A stretch of 64,000 bases of DNA from Aristolochia californica (Eukaryota; Streptophyta; Magnoliopsida; Piperales; Aristolochiaceae): the NCBI GenBank assembly GCA_029961685.1, contig JARWKL010000005.1, positions 16,396,164 to 16,460,163 on the forward strand. The letters are read 5' to 3'. The notes beneath the pieces were generated by a model, which saw only the letters and a program-made list of their open reading frames with translations, had not been told where the DNA came from and made no database searches. Positions 37,101-51,720 of the stretch are shown one piece after another (position 1 is the stretch's first letter; each line of letters opens with the position of its first letter). A program made the position numbers and the translations under genes.

Positions 37101-40100
37101 ATGAACACCAAAGTTTTGTAATCCAATTTTGGGAAATTCCACTAGTTTTACCCTAATAGCTTGGAATTTTGCAAGAAAGAGATTTCGTCCACACATGTTT
37201 TAAAAAAGGGATAAGCATGTTTGAAACATGTTAAAGATGCAAATGAGCTATGGATGCATAGTTTTTAAAGATAATAACAAATGCTCAATAAATTCTCAAG
37301 TGAACTTGCGGTGGGATATTTACCCAAGTCAAACATGCCATTATTTTGCCCATTTGAAAAAAGCTGACATAATTAATCATAGATGATTGTAATGTGATTT
37401 ATAATGCGTAACGGGCTATATTTTTGTATGAAATGACTTATGGATTGCAATTCAACACTCAGTTAAAAATCCTCCACAACCCATTTTTCCCGACGATTGC
37501 AAAACCTCAGATCTAAAAAGGAAAAGGTGCTTACAATGCCTAAAAATTACAGACAATCTTTGGAATTATCTTTCTCTACATATGTGCATTGTGCATTTCC
37601 ATTTTTGATGTACACATTTTTCTTAAATCAAAACTTTGAGTTTTTCGCTCTCCCTTCATCCCGTAAACAAAAAAGGCAAAAAGACCACATCAAAATGAAA
37701 ATTTCATAGTTGATGTAAGGAAAAACTTTAAAACAATAAAAAAATTAAATGAAGAAAATTTATTCACACTCCACAAATGAACACAAAATTTTTGTTATCC
37801 AAGTTTGGGAAATTCCACTAGTCCAAAACTAATATCTTGGAATTTTACATGAAGGAGATATTTTCTACATATGTTTTAAAAATTGATATGCATGCCAGAA
37901 ACATGTTAAAGATTCAAATGACCTATGGATCCAAAGATTTTAAAGAGAATAACAAACGCTCATTAAATTCTCAAGTGAACGTGCGGTGGGATATTTGCCC
38001 GAGTCAAACAAGCCATTATTTTACCCATATTCCAAAAGTTGAGCTAACAATCATAGATGATTGTAAAGTGACTTGTCATGCGTAACGGGCTATTTTTTTC
38101 TAAGAAATGACTTATGGATTTGAAGTCATCACTCAGTTAAAATTCGCCCGCCTCCCCCGTTTCCCGACGATTGCAAAACCTTAGATATAAAAACGAAAAA
38201 GTGCATACGATCCCAAAAACATACAGACACTCTTTGGAAATATCTCTCTCTACATTTGTGCGTTGTGCATTTCCATTTTAGATGTACACTTTTTTCTTAA
38301 ATCAGAACATTGAGTTTTCGCTCCTCCTTCGTCCCGTAAATAAAAAAGGCAAAAAAGATCACAACAAAATAAAAATTTTATAACTGATGTGTGAAAAATA
38401 TTTAAAATAATAACTAATGTAAATAAAAAATATCTATTCACACACCACAAATGAACACAAAAGTTTTGTTATCCAAGTTTGGGAAATTCCATTAGTCGAA
38501 CCCTATTAAGCTTGGAATTTTACATGAAGGAGATTTTTTGTACACATGTTTTAAAAATGGATATGCATGCTTGAAACATGTTAAAGATTCAAATGACCTA
38601 TGGATCCCAAGCTTTTAAAGAGAATAACAAACGCTCATTAAATTCTCAAGTGAACGTGCGGTGGGATATTTACCTGAGCTAACAAGTCTTTATTTCGCCT
38701 ATTTTCAAAAATTTGATCTAACAATCATAGATGACTGTAAAGTGAGTTATCATGCATAACGGGCTATATTTTCTTATGAAATGTCATATGGATTGCAATT
38801 CAACACTCAGTTAAAAAACCTTTACCACCAATTTTTCCCGATGATTGCAAAACCTGAGATATAAAAACTAAAAAGAGCTTACAATCCCTAAAAATTATAG
38901 ACACTCTTTGGAATTATCTCTCCCTACAATTGTGCATTGTGCTTTTCCATTTTAGAAGTACACACTTTTCTTAAATCAAAACTTTGACTTTTCACTCTCC
39001 CTTCATCCTGAAAACAAACAAAGCAAAAAGCTTACAACAAAATGAAAATTTTATAGTTGATGTATGGAAAAAATTTAAAACAATAACAAATATAAATAAA
39101 GAAAATTGATTCACCCAACACAAATGAACACAAAAGTTTTGTTATCCAATTTTGGGAAATTCCACTAGTTTAACCCTAATAGCTTCGAATTTTGCAAGAA
39201 AGAGATTTCGTCCACATATGTTTTAAAAATGGATATGCATGTTTGAAACATGTTAAAGATGCAAATGAGCTAAGGATGTGAAACTTTTAAAGAGACTAAC
39301 AAATGCACATTAAATTCTCAAGTGAACTTGCGGTGAGATATTTACCTAAGTCAAACATGCCATTATTTTGCCCATTTGCAAAAAGCTGACATAATTAATC
39401 ATAGATGATTGTAATGTGATTTATCATGTGTAACGGGTTATATTTTTGTATGAAATGACTTATGGATTGCAATTCAACACTCAGTTAAAATTCCTCCGCA
39501 ACCCATTTTTCCTGACGATTGCAAAACTTGAGATATAAAAACAAAAAGGTGCCTACAATACCTAAAAATTACAGACACTCTTTGGAATTATCTCTCTCTA
39601 CATATGTGCAATGTGCATTTCCATTTTAGATGTACACATTTTTCTTAAATCAAAACTTCAAGTTTTTCGCTCTCCCTTGATCCCGTAAACAAAAAAGGCA
39701 AATAGATCACCTCAAAACGAAAATTTCATAGTAGATGTACGGAAAAAGTTTAAAACAATAAAAAAAATAAATGAAGAAAATTTATTCACACACCACAAAT
39801 GAACAGAAAAGTTTTGTTATCCTAGTTTGGGAAATTCCACTAGTCCAAAACTAATATCTTGGAATTTTACATGAAGGAGGATTTTTCTACACATGTTTTA
39901 AAAATGGATATGCATGCCAGAAACATGTTAAAGATTCAAATGACCTATGGATCCAAAGCTTTTAAAGAGAATAACAAACGCTCATTAAATTCTCAAGTGA
40001 ACGTGCGGTGGGATATTTGCCCGATTCATACAAGCCATTATTTTGCCCGTATTCAAAAAGTTGAGCTAACAATCAGAGATGATTGTAAAGTGATTTGTCA

Positions 40101-41147
40101 TGCGTAACGGGCTATTTTTTTGTGAGAAATGACTTATGGATTTGAAGTCATCACACAATTAAAAATCGCCCGCCTCCCCCGTTTCCCAACGATTGCAAAA
40201 CCTTAGATCTAAAAACGAAAAAGTGCATACGATCCCTAAAACATACAGACACTCTTTGGAAATATCTCTCTCTACATTTGTTCATTGTGCATTTCCATTT
40301 TAGATGTACACTTTTTTCTTAAATCAGAACTTTGAGTTTTCGCTCCCCCTTCATCCCGTAAACAAAAAAGGCAAAAAAGATCACAACAAAATAAAAATTT
40401 TGATAGTTGATGTGTGAAAAATATTTAAAATAATAACTAATGTAAATAAAAAATATCTATTCACACACCACAAATGAACACAAAAGTTTTGTTATCCAAG
40501 TTTGGGAAATTCCATTAGTCCAACCCTATTAAGCTTGGAATTTAACATGAAGGAGATTTTTTCTACACATGTTTTAAAAATGGATATGCATGCTTGAAAC
40601 ATGTTAAAGATTCAAATGACCTATGGATCCAAAGCTTTTAAAGAGAATAACAAACGCTCATTAAATTCTCAAGTGAACGTGCGGTGGGATATTTACCCGA
40701 GTCTAACAAGTCATTGTTTTGCCCATTTTCAAAAATTTGATCTAACAATCATAGATGAATGTAAAGTGATTTATCATGCGTAACGGGCTATATTTTTGTA
40801 TGAAATGACTTATGGATTGCAATTCAACACTCAGTTAAAAATTCTCTGCCACCAATTTTTCCCGACGATTGCAAAACCTGAGATATAAAAACTAAAAAGA
40901 GCTTACAGTCCCTAAAAATTATAGACACTCTTTGAAATTATCTCTCCCTAGAATATTGCATTGTGCTTTTCCATTTTAGATGTACACACTTTTCTTAAAT
41001 CAAAACTTTTACTTTTCGCTCTCCCTTCATCCCGAAAACAAACAAGGCAAAAAGCTTACAACAAAATGAAAATTATATAGTTCAAGTATGGAAAAAAATT
41101 TAAACAATAAAAAATATAAATAAATAAAATTTATTCACCCAACACAA
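37101..41147 (+). repeat. Two consecutive HOR units A, B, C
   Basis: Monomers start at 37101 (A), 37777 (B), 38451 (C), 39124 (A), 39799 (B) and 40474 (C). Both C copies carry GTACACACTTTTC, a variant not seen in most other blocks, so this pair is recently homogenised. Confidence 0.94.
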
Positions 41148-43087
41148 ATGAACACAAAAGTTTTGTTATCCAATTTTGGGAAATTCCACTAGTTTAACCC
41201 TAATAGCTTGGAATTTTGCAAGAAAGAGATTTCATCCACACATGTTTTAAAAATGGACATGCATGTTTGAAACATGTTAAAGATGCAAATGAGCTATGGA
41301 TGCAAAACTTTTAAAGAGAATAACAAACGCTCATTAAATTCACAAGTGAACTTATGGTGGGATATTTACCCGAGGCAAACATGCCATTATTTTGCCCATT
41401 TGCAAAAAGCTGATATAATTAATCGTAGATAATTGTAATGTGATTTATCATGCATAACGGGCTATGTTTTTCAATGAATCACTTATGGATTGCAATTCAA
41501 CACTCAGTTAAAAATCCTCTGCAACCCATTTTTCTTGACGATTGCAAAACCTGAGATATAAACAAAAAGGTGCTTACAATCCGTAAAAATTACAGACAGT
41601 CTTTGGAATTATCTCTCTCTACATATGTGCATTGTGCATTTCCATTTTAGATGTACACATTTTTCTTAAATCAAAATTTTTAGTTTTTGGCTCTCCCTTC
41701 ATCCCGTAAACAAAAAAGGCAAAGAGATCACATCAAAATGAAAATTTCATAGTTGATGTTCGGAAAAATTTTAAAACAATACAAAAAGCAAATGAAGAAA
41801 ATCTATTCACACACCAGAAATGAACACAAACGTTTTGTTATCCAAGTTTGGGAAATTCCATTAGTCCAACCCTATTAAGCTAGGAATTTTACATGAAGGA
41901 AATTTTTTCTACACATGTTTTAAAAATGGATATGCATGGCAGAAACATGTTAAAGATTCAAATGACCTATGGATCCAAAGCTTTTAAAGAGAAAAACAAA
42001 CGCTCATTAAATTCTTAACTGAACGTGCGGTGGGATATTTGCCCGAGTCAAACAAGCCATTATTTTCCCATATTCAAAAAGTTGAGCTAACAATCATAGA
42101 TGATTGTAAAGTGATTCGTGATGCGTAACGGGCTATATTTTTGTATGAAATGACTTATGGATTTGAAGTCAACACTCAGTTCAAAATCGCCTGCCTCCCC
42201 CATTTCCAGACGATTGCAAAACCTTAGATATAAAAACAAAAAAGTGCATACGATCCCTAAAACATACAGACACTCTTTGGAAATATCTCTCTTTACATTT
42301 TTGCATTGTGTATTTCCATTTTAGATGTACACTTTTTTCTTAAATCAGAACTTTAAGTTTTTGCTCCCCCTTCATCCCGTAAACAAAAAAGGCAAAAAAG
42401 ATCACAACAAAATAAAAATTTTATAGTTGATGTTTGAAAAATATTTAAAATAATAACTAATGTAAATAACGAATATCTATTCACACACCACAAATGAACA
42501 CAAAAGTTTTGTTATCCAAGTTTTGGAAATTCCATTAGTCCAACCCTATTAAGCTTGGAATTTTACATGAAGGAGATTTTTTCTACACATGTTTTAAAAA
42601 TGGATATTCATGCTTGAAACATGTTAAAGATTCAAATGACCTATGGATCCAAAGTTTTTAAAGAGAATAACAAACACTCATTAAATTCTCAAGTGAACGT
42701 GCGGTGGGATATTTACCCGAGTCTAACAAGTCATTGTTTTGCCCATTTTTAAAAATTTGTTCTAACAATCATAGATGATTGCAAAGTGATTTATCATGCA
42801 TAACGGGCTATATTTTTGTATGAAATGACTTATGGATTGCAATTCAACACTCAGTTAAAAATCCTCTGCCACCAATTTTTCCCGATGATTGCAAAACCAG
42901 AGATATAAAAACTAAAAAGAGCTTACAATCCCTAAAAATTAAAGACACTCTTTGGAATTATCTCTCCCTACAATTGTGCATTGTGCTTTTCCATTTTAGT
43001 TGTACATTTTTTTCTTAAATCAAAACTTTGACTTGTCGCTCTCCCTTCATCCCGAAAACAAACAAGGCAAAAAGCTTACAACAAAAT
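41148..43087 (+). repeat. Monomers A, chimeric C-to-B, C (3'-truncated)
   Basis: A starts at 41148. The monomer at 41820 has a C 5' end (ATTAGTCCAACCCTATTAAGC-like, 41862-41885) and is B from 41936 (CATGGCAGAAAC, TTTGCCCGAG). A C follows at 42494, so overall order stays A-B-C and the C-like 5' end looks like conversion or a double exchange rather than loss of a monomer. The C at 42494 stops abruptly at about 43087. Confidence 0.9.
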
Positions 43088-44330
43088 GAATATGCAAGGC
43101 AGAAACATGTTAAAGATTAGAATGACCTATGGATCCAAAGCTTTTAAAGAGAATAATAAACGCTCATTAAATTCTCAAGTGAACGTGCGGTGGGATATTT
43201 TCCCGAGTCAAACAAGGCATTATTTGGCCCATATTCAAAAAGTTGAGCTAACAATCATATATGATTGTAAAGTGATTTGTCATGCGTAACGGGCTATATT
43301 TTTTGTAAGAAATGACTTATGGATTTGAAGTCAACACTCAGTTAAAAATTGCCCGCCTCCCCCGTTTCCCGACTATTGCAAAACCTTAGATATAAAATCG
43401 AAAAAGTGCATACGATCCCTAAAACATACAGACACTCTTTGGAGATATCTCTCTATACATTTTTGTATTGTGCATTTCCATTTTAGATGTACACTTTTTT
43501 CTTAAATCAGAACTTTGAGTTTTCGTTGCCCCTTCATCCCGTAAACAAAAACGGCAAAAAATATCACAACAAAATAAAAGTTTTATAGTTGATGTGTGGA
43601 AAATATTTAAAATAATAACTAATTTAAATAAAAAAAATCTATTCACACACCACATATGAACACAAAAGTTTTGTTATCCAGGTTTGGGAAATTCCATTAG
43701 TCCAACCCTTTTAAGCTTGGAATTTTACATGGAGGAGATTTTTTCTACACATGTTTTAAAAATGGATTTGCATGCTTGAAACATGTTAAAGATTCAAATG
43801 ACCTATGGATCCAAAGCTTTTAAAGAGAATAACAAACGCTCATTAAAATTTTCAGGTGAATGTGCGGTGGGATATTTACCCGAGTCTAACAAGTCATTAT
43901 TTTGCCCATTTTCAAAAATTTGATCTAACAATCATAGATGATTGTAAAGTGATTTATCACGCATAACGGGATATATTTTTGGATGAAATGACTTATGGAT
44001 TGCAATTTAACACTCAGTTAAAAATCCTCTGCCACCAATTTGTCCGGACGATTGCAAAACCTGAGATATAAAAACTAAAAAGAGTTTACAATCCCTAAAA
44101 ATTACAGACACTCTTTGGAATTATCTCTCCCTACAATTGTGCATTGTGCTTTTCCATTTTAGATGTTCACTTTTTTCTTAAATCAAAACTTTGACTTTTC
44201 GCTCTCCCTTCATCCTGAGAACAAACAAGGCAAAAAGCTTACAACAAAATGAAAATTTTATAGTTGATGTATGGAAAAAATTTAAAACAATAACCGATAT
44301 GAATAAATAAAATTTATTCACCCAACACAA
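43088..44330 (+). repeat. 5'-truncated B fragment and C monomer
   Basis: After the AAAATG at 43083-43088 the sequence is B from its CATGCCAGAAAC region (here CAAGGCAGAAAC) to its normal end. C starts at 43656. The B fragment lacks its first ~110 bp. With the truncated C before it, about 0.87 kb is absent (C tail, all of A, B head). Confidence 0.9.
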
Positions 44331-46354
44331 TTGAACACAAAAGTTTTGTTATCCAATTTTGGGAAATTCCACTAGTTTAACCCTAATAGCTTGGACTTTT
44401 GCAAGAAAGAGATTTCGTCCACACATGTTCTAAAAATTGATATGCATGTTTGAAACATGTTAAAGGTGCAAATGAGCTATGGATGCAAAGCTTTTAAGGA
44501 GAATAGCAAACGCTCATTAAATTCTCAAGTGAACTTGCAGTGGGATATTTACCCGAGTCAAACATGCCATTATTTTGCCCATTTGCAAAAATCTGACATA
44601 ATTTATCATAGATGATTGTAATGTGATTTGTCATGCGTAACGGGCTATATTTTTATATGAAATGACTTATGGTTTGTAATTCAACACTCAGTTAAAAATC
44701 CTCCGCAACCCATTTTTCCCGACGATTGCAAAACTTGAGATATAAAAATGAAAAGGTGCTTACAATCCCTAAAAATTATACACATTCTTTGGAATTATCT
44801 CTCTCTACATATGTGCATTGTGCATTTCCGTTTTAGATGTACACGTTTTTCTTAAATCAAAACTTTGAGTTTTTCGTTCTCCCTTCATCCCGTATACAAA
44901 AAAGGCAAATAGATCACAACAAAATGAAAATTTCATAGTTGATGTAAGGAAAAAGTTTAAAACAATAAAAAAATTAAATGAAGAAAATTTATTCACACAC
45001 CACAAATGAACACGAAATTTTTGTTATCCAAGTTTGGGAAATTCCACTAGTCCAAAACTAATATCTTGGAATTTTACATGAAGGAGTTTTTTATACAAAT
45101 GTTTTAAAAATGGATATGCATGCCAGAAACATGTTAAAGATTCAAATGACCTATGGATCCAAAGCTTTTAAAGAGAATAACAAACGCTCATTAAATTCTC
45201 AAGTGAACGTGCAGTCGGATATTTGCCCGAGTCAAACAAGCCATTATTTTGCCCATATTCAAAAAATTGACCTAACAATCATAGATGATTGTAAAGTGAT
45301 TTGTCATGCGTAACGGGCTATATTTTTGTAAGAAATGACTTATTGATTTGAAGTCAACACTCAGTTAAAAATCGCCCGCCTCCCACGTGTCCCGATGATT
45401 GCAAAACCTTAGATATAAAAACGAAAAAGTGCATACGATCCCTAAAACATACAAATACTCTTTGGAAATATCTCTCTCTACATTTGTGCATTGTGCATTT
45501 CTATTTTAGATGTACACTTTTTTCTTAAATTAGAACTTTGAGTTTTCGCTGCCCCTTCATCCCGAAAACAAAAAAGGCAAAAAAAGATCACAACAAAATA
45601 AAAATTTGATAGTTGATGTGTGGAAAATATTTAAAATAATAACTAATGTAAATAAAAAATATCTATTCACACACCACAAATGAACACAAAAGTTTTGTTA
45701 TCCAAGTTTGGGAAATTCCATTAGTCCAACCCTATTAAGCTTGGAATTTTACATGAAAGAGATTTTTTCTACGCATGTTTTAAAAATGGATATGCATGCT
45801 TGAAACATGTTAAAGATTCAAATGACCTATGGATCCAAAGCTTTTAAAGAGAATAACAAACACTCATTAAATTCTCAAGTGAACGTGCGATGGGATAATT
45901 CCCCGAGTCTAACAAGTCATTATTTTGCCCATTTTCTAAAATTTGATCTAACAATCATAAATGATTGTAAAGTGGTTTATCGTGCGTAACGGGCTATATA
46001 TTTGTATGAAATGACTTATGGATTGCAATTCAACACTCAGTTAAAAATCCTCTGCCACTAATATTTCCCGACGATTGCAAAACCTGACATATAAAAACTA
46101 AAAAGAGCTTACAATCCCTAAAAACTACAGACACTCCTTGGAATTATCTCTCCCTACAATTTGTGCATTGTGATTTTCCATTTTATATGTACACTTTTTT
46201 TTTAAATCAAAACTTTGACTTTTCGCTCTCCCTTAATCCCGAAAACAAACAAGGCAAAAAACTTACAACAAAATGAAAATTTTATAGTTGATGTATGGAA
46301 AAAATTTAAAACAATAACAGATATAAATAAAGAAAATTTATTCACCCAACACAA
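44331..46354 (+). repeat. HOR unit A, B, C
   Basis: Monomers start at 44331 (A, landmark TTGAACAC), 45006 (B) and 45680 (C). All tags are in order. Confidence 0.94.
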
Positions 46355-48362
46355 ATGAACACAAAAGTTTTGTTATCCAATTTTTGGAAATTCCACTAGT
46401 TTAACCCTAATAGCTTGGAATTTTGCAAGAAAGAGATTTCGTCCACACAAGTTTTAAAAATTGATAGACATGCTTGAAACATGTTAAAAATTCAAATGAC
46501 CTATGGATGCAAAGCTTTTAAAGTGAATAACAAACGCTCATTAAATTCTCAAGCATACTTGCAGTGGGATATTTACCCGAGTCAAACATGCCATTATTTT
46601 GCCCATTTGCAAAAAGCTGACATAATTAATCATATATGATTGTAATGGGATTTATCGTGCGTAACGGGCTATATTTTTGTATGAAATGACTTATGGATTG
46701 CAATTCAACACTCAGTTAAAAATCCTCCGCAACCCATTTTTTCGACGATTGCAAAACCTGAGATATAAAAACGAAAAGGTGCTTACAATCCCTAAAAATT
46801 ACAGACACTCTTTGGAATTATCTCTCTCTACATGCATTTCAGTTTTAGATGTACACATTTTTCTTAAATCAAAACTTCGAGTTTTTCGCTCTCCCTTCAT
46901 CCCGTAAACAAAAAAGGCAAATAGATCACAACAAAATAAAAATTTCATAGTTGATGTACGGAAAAAGTTTAAAACAATAAAAAAATTGAATGAAGAAAAT
47001 TTATTCACACACCACAAATGAACACAAAAGTTTTGTTATCCAAGTTTGGAAAATTCCACTAGTCCAAAACTAATATCTTGGAATTTTACATGAAGGAGAT
47101 TTTTTCTACACATGTTTTAAAAATTGATATGCATGCCAGAAACATGTTAAAGAGTCAAATGACCTATGGAGCCAAAGCTTTTAAAGAGAATAACAAACGC
47201 TCATTAAATTCTCAAGTGAACGTGTAGTGGGATATTAGCCCAAGCCAAACAAGCCATTATTTTGCCCATATTCAAAAAGTTGACCTAACAATCATAGATG
47301 ATTGTAAAGTGATTTATCATGCGTAACGGGCTATATTTTTGTAAGAAATGACTTATGGATTTGGAGTCAACACTCAGTTAAAAATCACCCGCCTCCCCCG
47401 TTTCTCGACGATTGCAAAACCTTAGATATAAAAACGAAAGAGTGGATACGATCCCTAAACCATACAAACACTCTTTGGAAATATCTCTCTCTACATTTGT
47501 GCATTGTGCATTACCATTTTAGATGTACACTTTTTTCTTAAATCAGAACTTTGAGTTTTCGCTCCCCCTTCATCAAAAGAAAAAAGGCAAAAAAGATCAC
47601 AACAAAATAAAAGTTTTATAGTTGATGTGTGGAAATTTTTTAAATTAATAACTAATGTTAATAAAAAATATCTATTCACACACCACAAATGAACACAAAG
47701 GTTTTGTTATCCAAGTTTAGGAAATTCCATTAGTCCAACCCTATTAAGCTTGGAATTTTACATGAAGGAGATTTTTTGTACACATGTTTAAAAAATGGAT
47801 ATGCATGCTTGAAACATGTTAAAGATTCAAATGACCTATGGATCCAAAGCTTTTAAAGAGGATAACAAACGCTCATTAAATTCTCAAGTGAATGTGCAGT
47901 GGGATATTTACCCGAGTCTAACAAGTCATTATTTTGCCCGTTTTCAAAAATTTGATCTAACAATCATAGATGATTGTAAAGTGATTTATCATGCGTAACG
48001 GGCTATATTTTTGTATGAAATGACTTATGGATTGCTATTTAACACTCAGTTAAAAATCCTCTGCCACCAATTTTTCCCGACGATTGCAAAACCTGGGATA
48101 TAAAAATTAAAAAGAGCTTACAATCCCTAAAAATTACGGACACTCTTTGGAATTATCTCTCCCGACAATTGTGCATTGTGCTTTTCCATTTTCGATGTAC
48201 ACTTTTTTTTTAAATCAGAACTTTGACTTTTCGCTCTCCCTTCATCCCGAAAACAAACAAGGCAAAAAGCTTACAACAAAATGAAAATTTTATAGTTGAT
48301 GTATGGAAGAAATTTCAAACAATATCAGATGTAAATAAAGAAAATTTATTCAGTCAACACAA
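46355..48362 (+). repeat. HOR unit A (with conversion patch), B, C
   Basis: Monomers start at 46355 (A), 47018 (B) and 47689 (C). Inside A, about 46471-46506 reads GCTTGAAAC…ATTCAAATGACCTATGG, which is C-like, flanked on both sides by A markers (GTTTAACCCTAATAGC before; CAAACATGCC after). The C copy carries ATTGCTATTTAACAC and CCTGGGATAT, which reappear in the chimera at 51047. Confidence 0.92.
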
Positions 48363-50372
48363 ATGAACACAAAAGTTTTGTTATCCAATTTTGGGAAATT
48401 CCACTAGTTTAACCCTAATAGCTTGGCATTTTGCAAGAAAGAGATTTCATAAAAACGGATATGCATGTTTGAAACATGTTAAAGATGCAAATGAGCTATG
48501 GATGCAAAGCTTTTAAAGATAATAACAAACGCTCTTTAAATTCTCAAGTGAACTTGCAGTGGGATATTTACCCGAGTCAAACATGCTATTATTTTGCAGA
48601 TTTGCAAAAAGCTGACATAATTAATCATAGATGATTGTAATGTCATTTATCATGCGTAACGGGCTATATTTTTCTATGAAATGACTTATGGATTGCAATT
48701 CAACACTCAGTTAAAAATCCTCCGCAACCCATTTTTCCCGACGATTGCAAAACCTGAGATATAAAAACGAAAAGGTGCTTACAATCCCTAAAAATTACAG
48801 ACACTCTTTGGAATTATCTCTCTCTACATATGTGCATTGTGCATTTCCGTTTTAGATGTATACATTTTTCTTAAATCAAAACTTCGAGTTTTTCGCTCTC
48901 CCTTCATCCCGTAAACTAAAAAGGAAAATATATCACAACAAAATGAAAATTTCATAGTAGATGTACGGAAAAAGTTTAAAACAATAAAAAAAGTAAATGA
49001 AGAAAATTTATTCACACACCACAATTGAACACAAAAGTTTTGTTATCCATGTTTGGGAAATTCCACTAGTCCAAAACTAATATCTTGGAATTTTACATGA
49101 AGGAGATTTTTTCTACACATGATTTAAAAATGGATATGCATGCCAGAAACATGTTAATGATTCAAATGACCTATGGATCAAAAGATTTTAAAGAGAATAA
49201 CAAACGCTCATTAAATTCTCAAGTGAACGTGCGGTGGGATATTTGCCCGAGTCAAACAAGCCATTATTTTGCCCATATTCAAAAAGTTGACCTAACAATC
49301 ATAGATGATTGTAAAGTGATTTGTCATGTGTAATGGGCTATATTTTTGTACGACAAGACATATGGATTTGAAGTCAACACTCAGTTAAAAATTTGCCCGC
49401 CTCCCCCTTTTCCAGACGATTGAAAAACCTTAGATATAAAAACGAAAGAGTGCATGCGATCCCTAAAACATACAGACACTCTTTGGAAATATCTCTTTCT
49501 ACATTTGTGCATTGTGCATTTCCATTTTAGATGTACACTTTTTTCAAAGATCAGAACTTTGAGTTTTCGCTCCTCCTTTATCCCGTAAACAAAAAAGACA
49601 AAAAAGATCACAACAAAATAAAAATTTTATAGTTGATGTGTGGAAAATATTTAAAATAATAACTAATGTAAATAAAAAATATCTATTCACACACCACAAA
49701 TGAACACAAAAGTTTTGTTATCCAAGTTTGGGAAATTCCATTAGTCCAACCCTATTAAGCTTGGAATCTTACATGAAGGAGATTTTTTCTACGCATGTTT
49801 TAAAAATGGATATGCATGATTGAAACATGTTAAAGATTCAAATGACCTATGGATCCAAAGGTTTTAAAGAGAATAACTAACGCTCATTAAATTCTCAAGT
49901 GAACGTGCGGTGGGATATGTACCCGAGTCTAACAAGTCATTATTTTGCCCATTTTCAAAAATTTGATCTAACAATCATAGATGATTGTAAAGTGATTTAT
50001 GATGCATAACGGGCTATATTTTTGTATGAAATGACTTATGGATTGCAATTCAACAGTCAGTTAAAAATCCACCCCACCAATTTTTCCCGACGATTGCAAA
50101 ACCTGAGTTATAAAAACTAAAAAGAGCTTACAATCCCTAAAAATTACAAATACTCTTTGGAATTATCTCTCCCTACAATTGCGCATTGTGCTTTTCCATT
50201 TTAGATGTACACTTTTTTCTTAAATCAAAACTTTGACTTTTCGCTCTTCCTTCATCCCGAAAACAAACAAGGCAAAAATCTTACAACAAAATGAAAATTT
50301 TATAGTTGATGTATGGAAGAAATTTAAAAAAATAGTAGATATAAATAAGGAAAATTTATTCACCCAACATTA
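48363..50372 (+). repeat. HOR unit A, B, C: first copy of a five-monomer duplication
   Basis: Monomers start at 48363 (A), 49025 (B) and 49700 (C). Private variants: TTCATAAAAACGGATATGC in A (14 bp lost), CACATGATTTAAAAATGG in B, AAATCCACCCCACC in C. All three are repeated 3,358 bp downstream. Confidence 0.95.
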
Positions 50373-51720
50373 ATGAACACAAAAGTTTTGTTATCCAATT
50401 TTGGGAAATTCCACTAGTTTAACCCTAATAGCTTGGAATTTTGCAAGAAAGAGATTTCGTCCACACTTGTTTTAAAAATGGATATGCATGTTTGAAACAT
50501 GTTAAAGATAAAAATGAGCTATGGATTCAAAGCTTTAAAAGAGAATAACAAACACTCATTAAATTCTCAAGTGAACTTGCGGTGGGATATTTACCCGAGT
50601 CAAACATGCCATTATTTTGCCCATTTGCAAAAAGCTGACATAATTAATCATAGATGATTGTAATGTGATTTATCTTGCGTAACGGGCTATATTTTTGTAT
50701 GAAATGACTTATGGATTGCAATTCAACACTCAATTAAAAATCCTCCGCAACCCATTTTTCCCAACGATTGCAAAACCTGAAATATAAAAATGAAAAGGTG
50801 CTTACATTCCTTAAAAGTTACAGACACTCTTTGGAATTATCTCTCTCTACATATGTGCATTGTGAATTTCCGTTTTAGATGTACACATTTTTCTTAAATC
50901 AAAACTTCGAGTTTTTCGCTCTCCCTTCATCCCATAAAAAAAAAGGCAAATAGATTACAGCAAAATGAAAATTTCATAGTTGATGTACGGAAAAAGTTTA
51001 AAACAATAAAAAAACTAAATGAAGAAAATTTATTCACAAACCACAAATGAACACAAAAGTTTGATTTATCCAAGTTTGGGAAATTCCATTAGTCCAAAAC
51101 TAATATCTTGGAATTTTACATGAAGGAGATTTTTTTTACACATGTTTTGAAAATGGATATGCATCCCAGAAACATGTTAAAGATTCAAATGACCTATGGA
51201 TCCAAAGCTATTAAAGAGAATAACAAACGCTCATTAAATTCTCAAGTGAACGTGGGGTGGGATATTTACCCGAGTGTAACAAGTCATTATTTTGCCCATT
51301 TTCAAAAATTTGATTTAACAATCATAGATGATTAAAAAGTGATTGATCATGCGTATCGGGGTATATTTTTGTATGAAATGACTTATGGATTGCTATTTAA
51401 CACTCAGTTAAAAATCCTCTGCCACCAATTTTTCCCGACGATTGCAAAACCTGGGATATAAAAACTAAAAAGAGCTTACAATCCCTAAAAATTACAGACA
51501 CTCTTTGGAATTATCTCTCCCTACAATTGTGCATTGTGATTTTCCATTTTAGATGTACACTTTTTCCTTAAATCAAAACTTTGACTTTTCGCTCTCCCTT
51601 CATCCCGAAAACAAACAAGGCAAAAAGCTTACAACAAAATGAAAATTTTATAGTTGATGTATGGAAGAAATTTAAAACAATATCAGATGTAAATAAAGAA
51701 AATTTATTCAGCCAACACAA
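50373..51720 (+). repeat. Monomer A and chimeric monomer B-to-C (duplication junction)
   Basis: A starts at 50373 (CATTAATGAACAC, GATAAAAATGAGC). The monomer at 51047 is B to about 51214 (AAGTTTGATTTATCC, AGCTATTAAAGAG, both shared with the B at 54401). It is C from about 51268 (TTACCCGAGTGTAACAAG, ATTGCTATTTAACAC, shared with the C at 47689). Confidence 0.92.
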
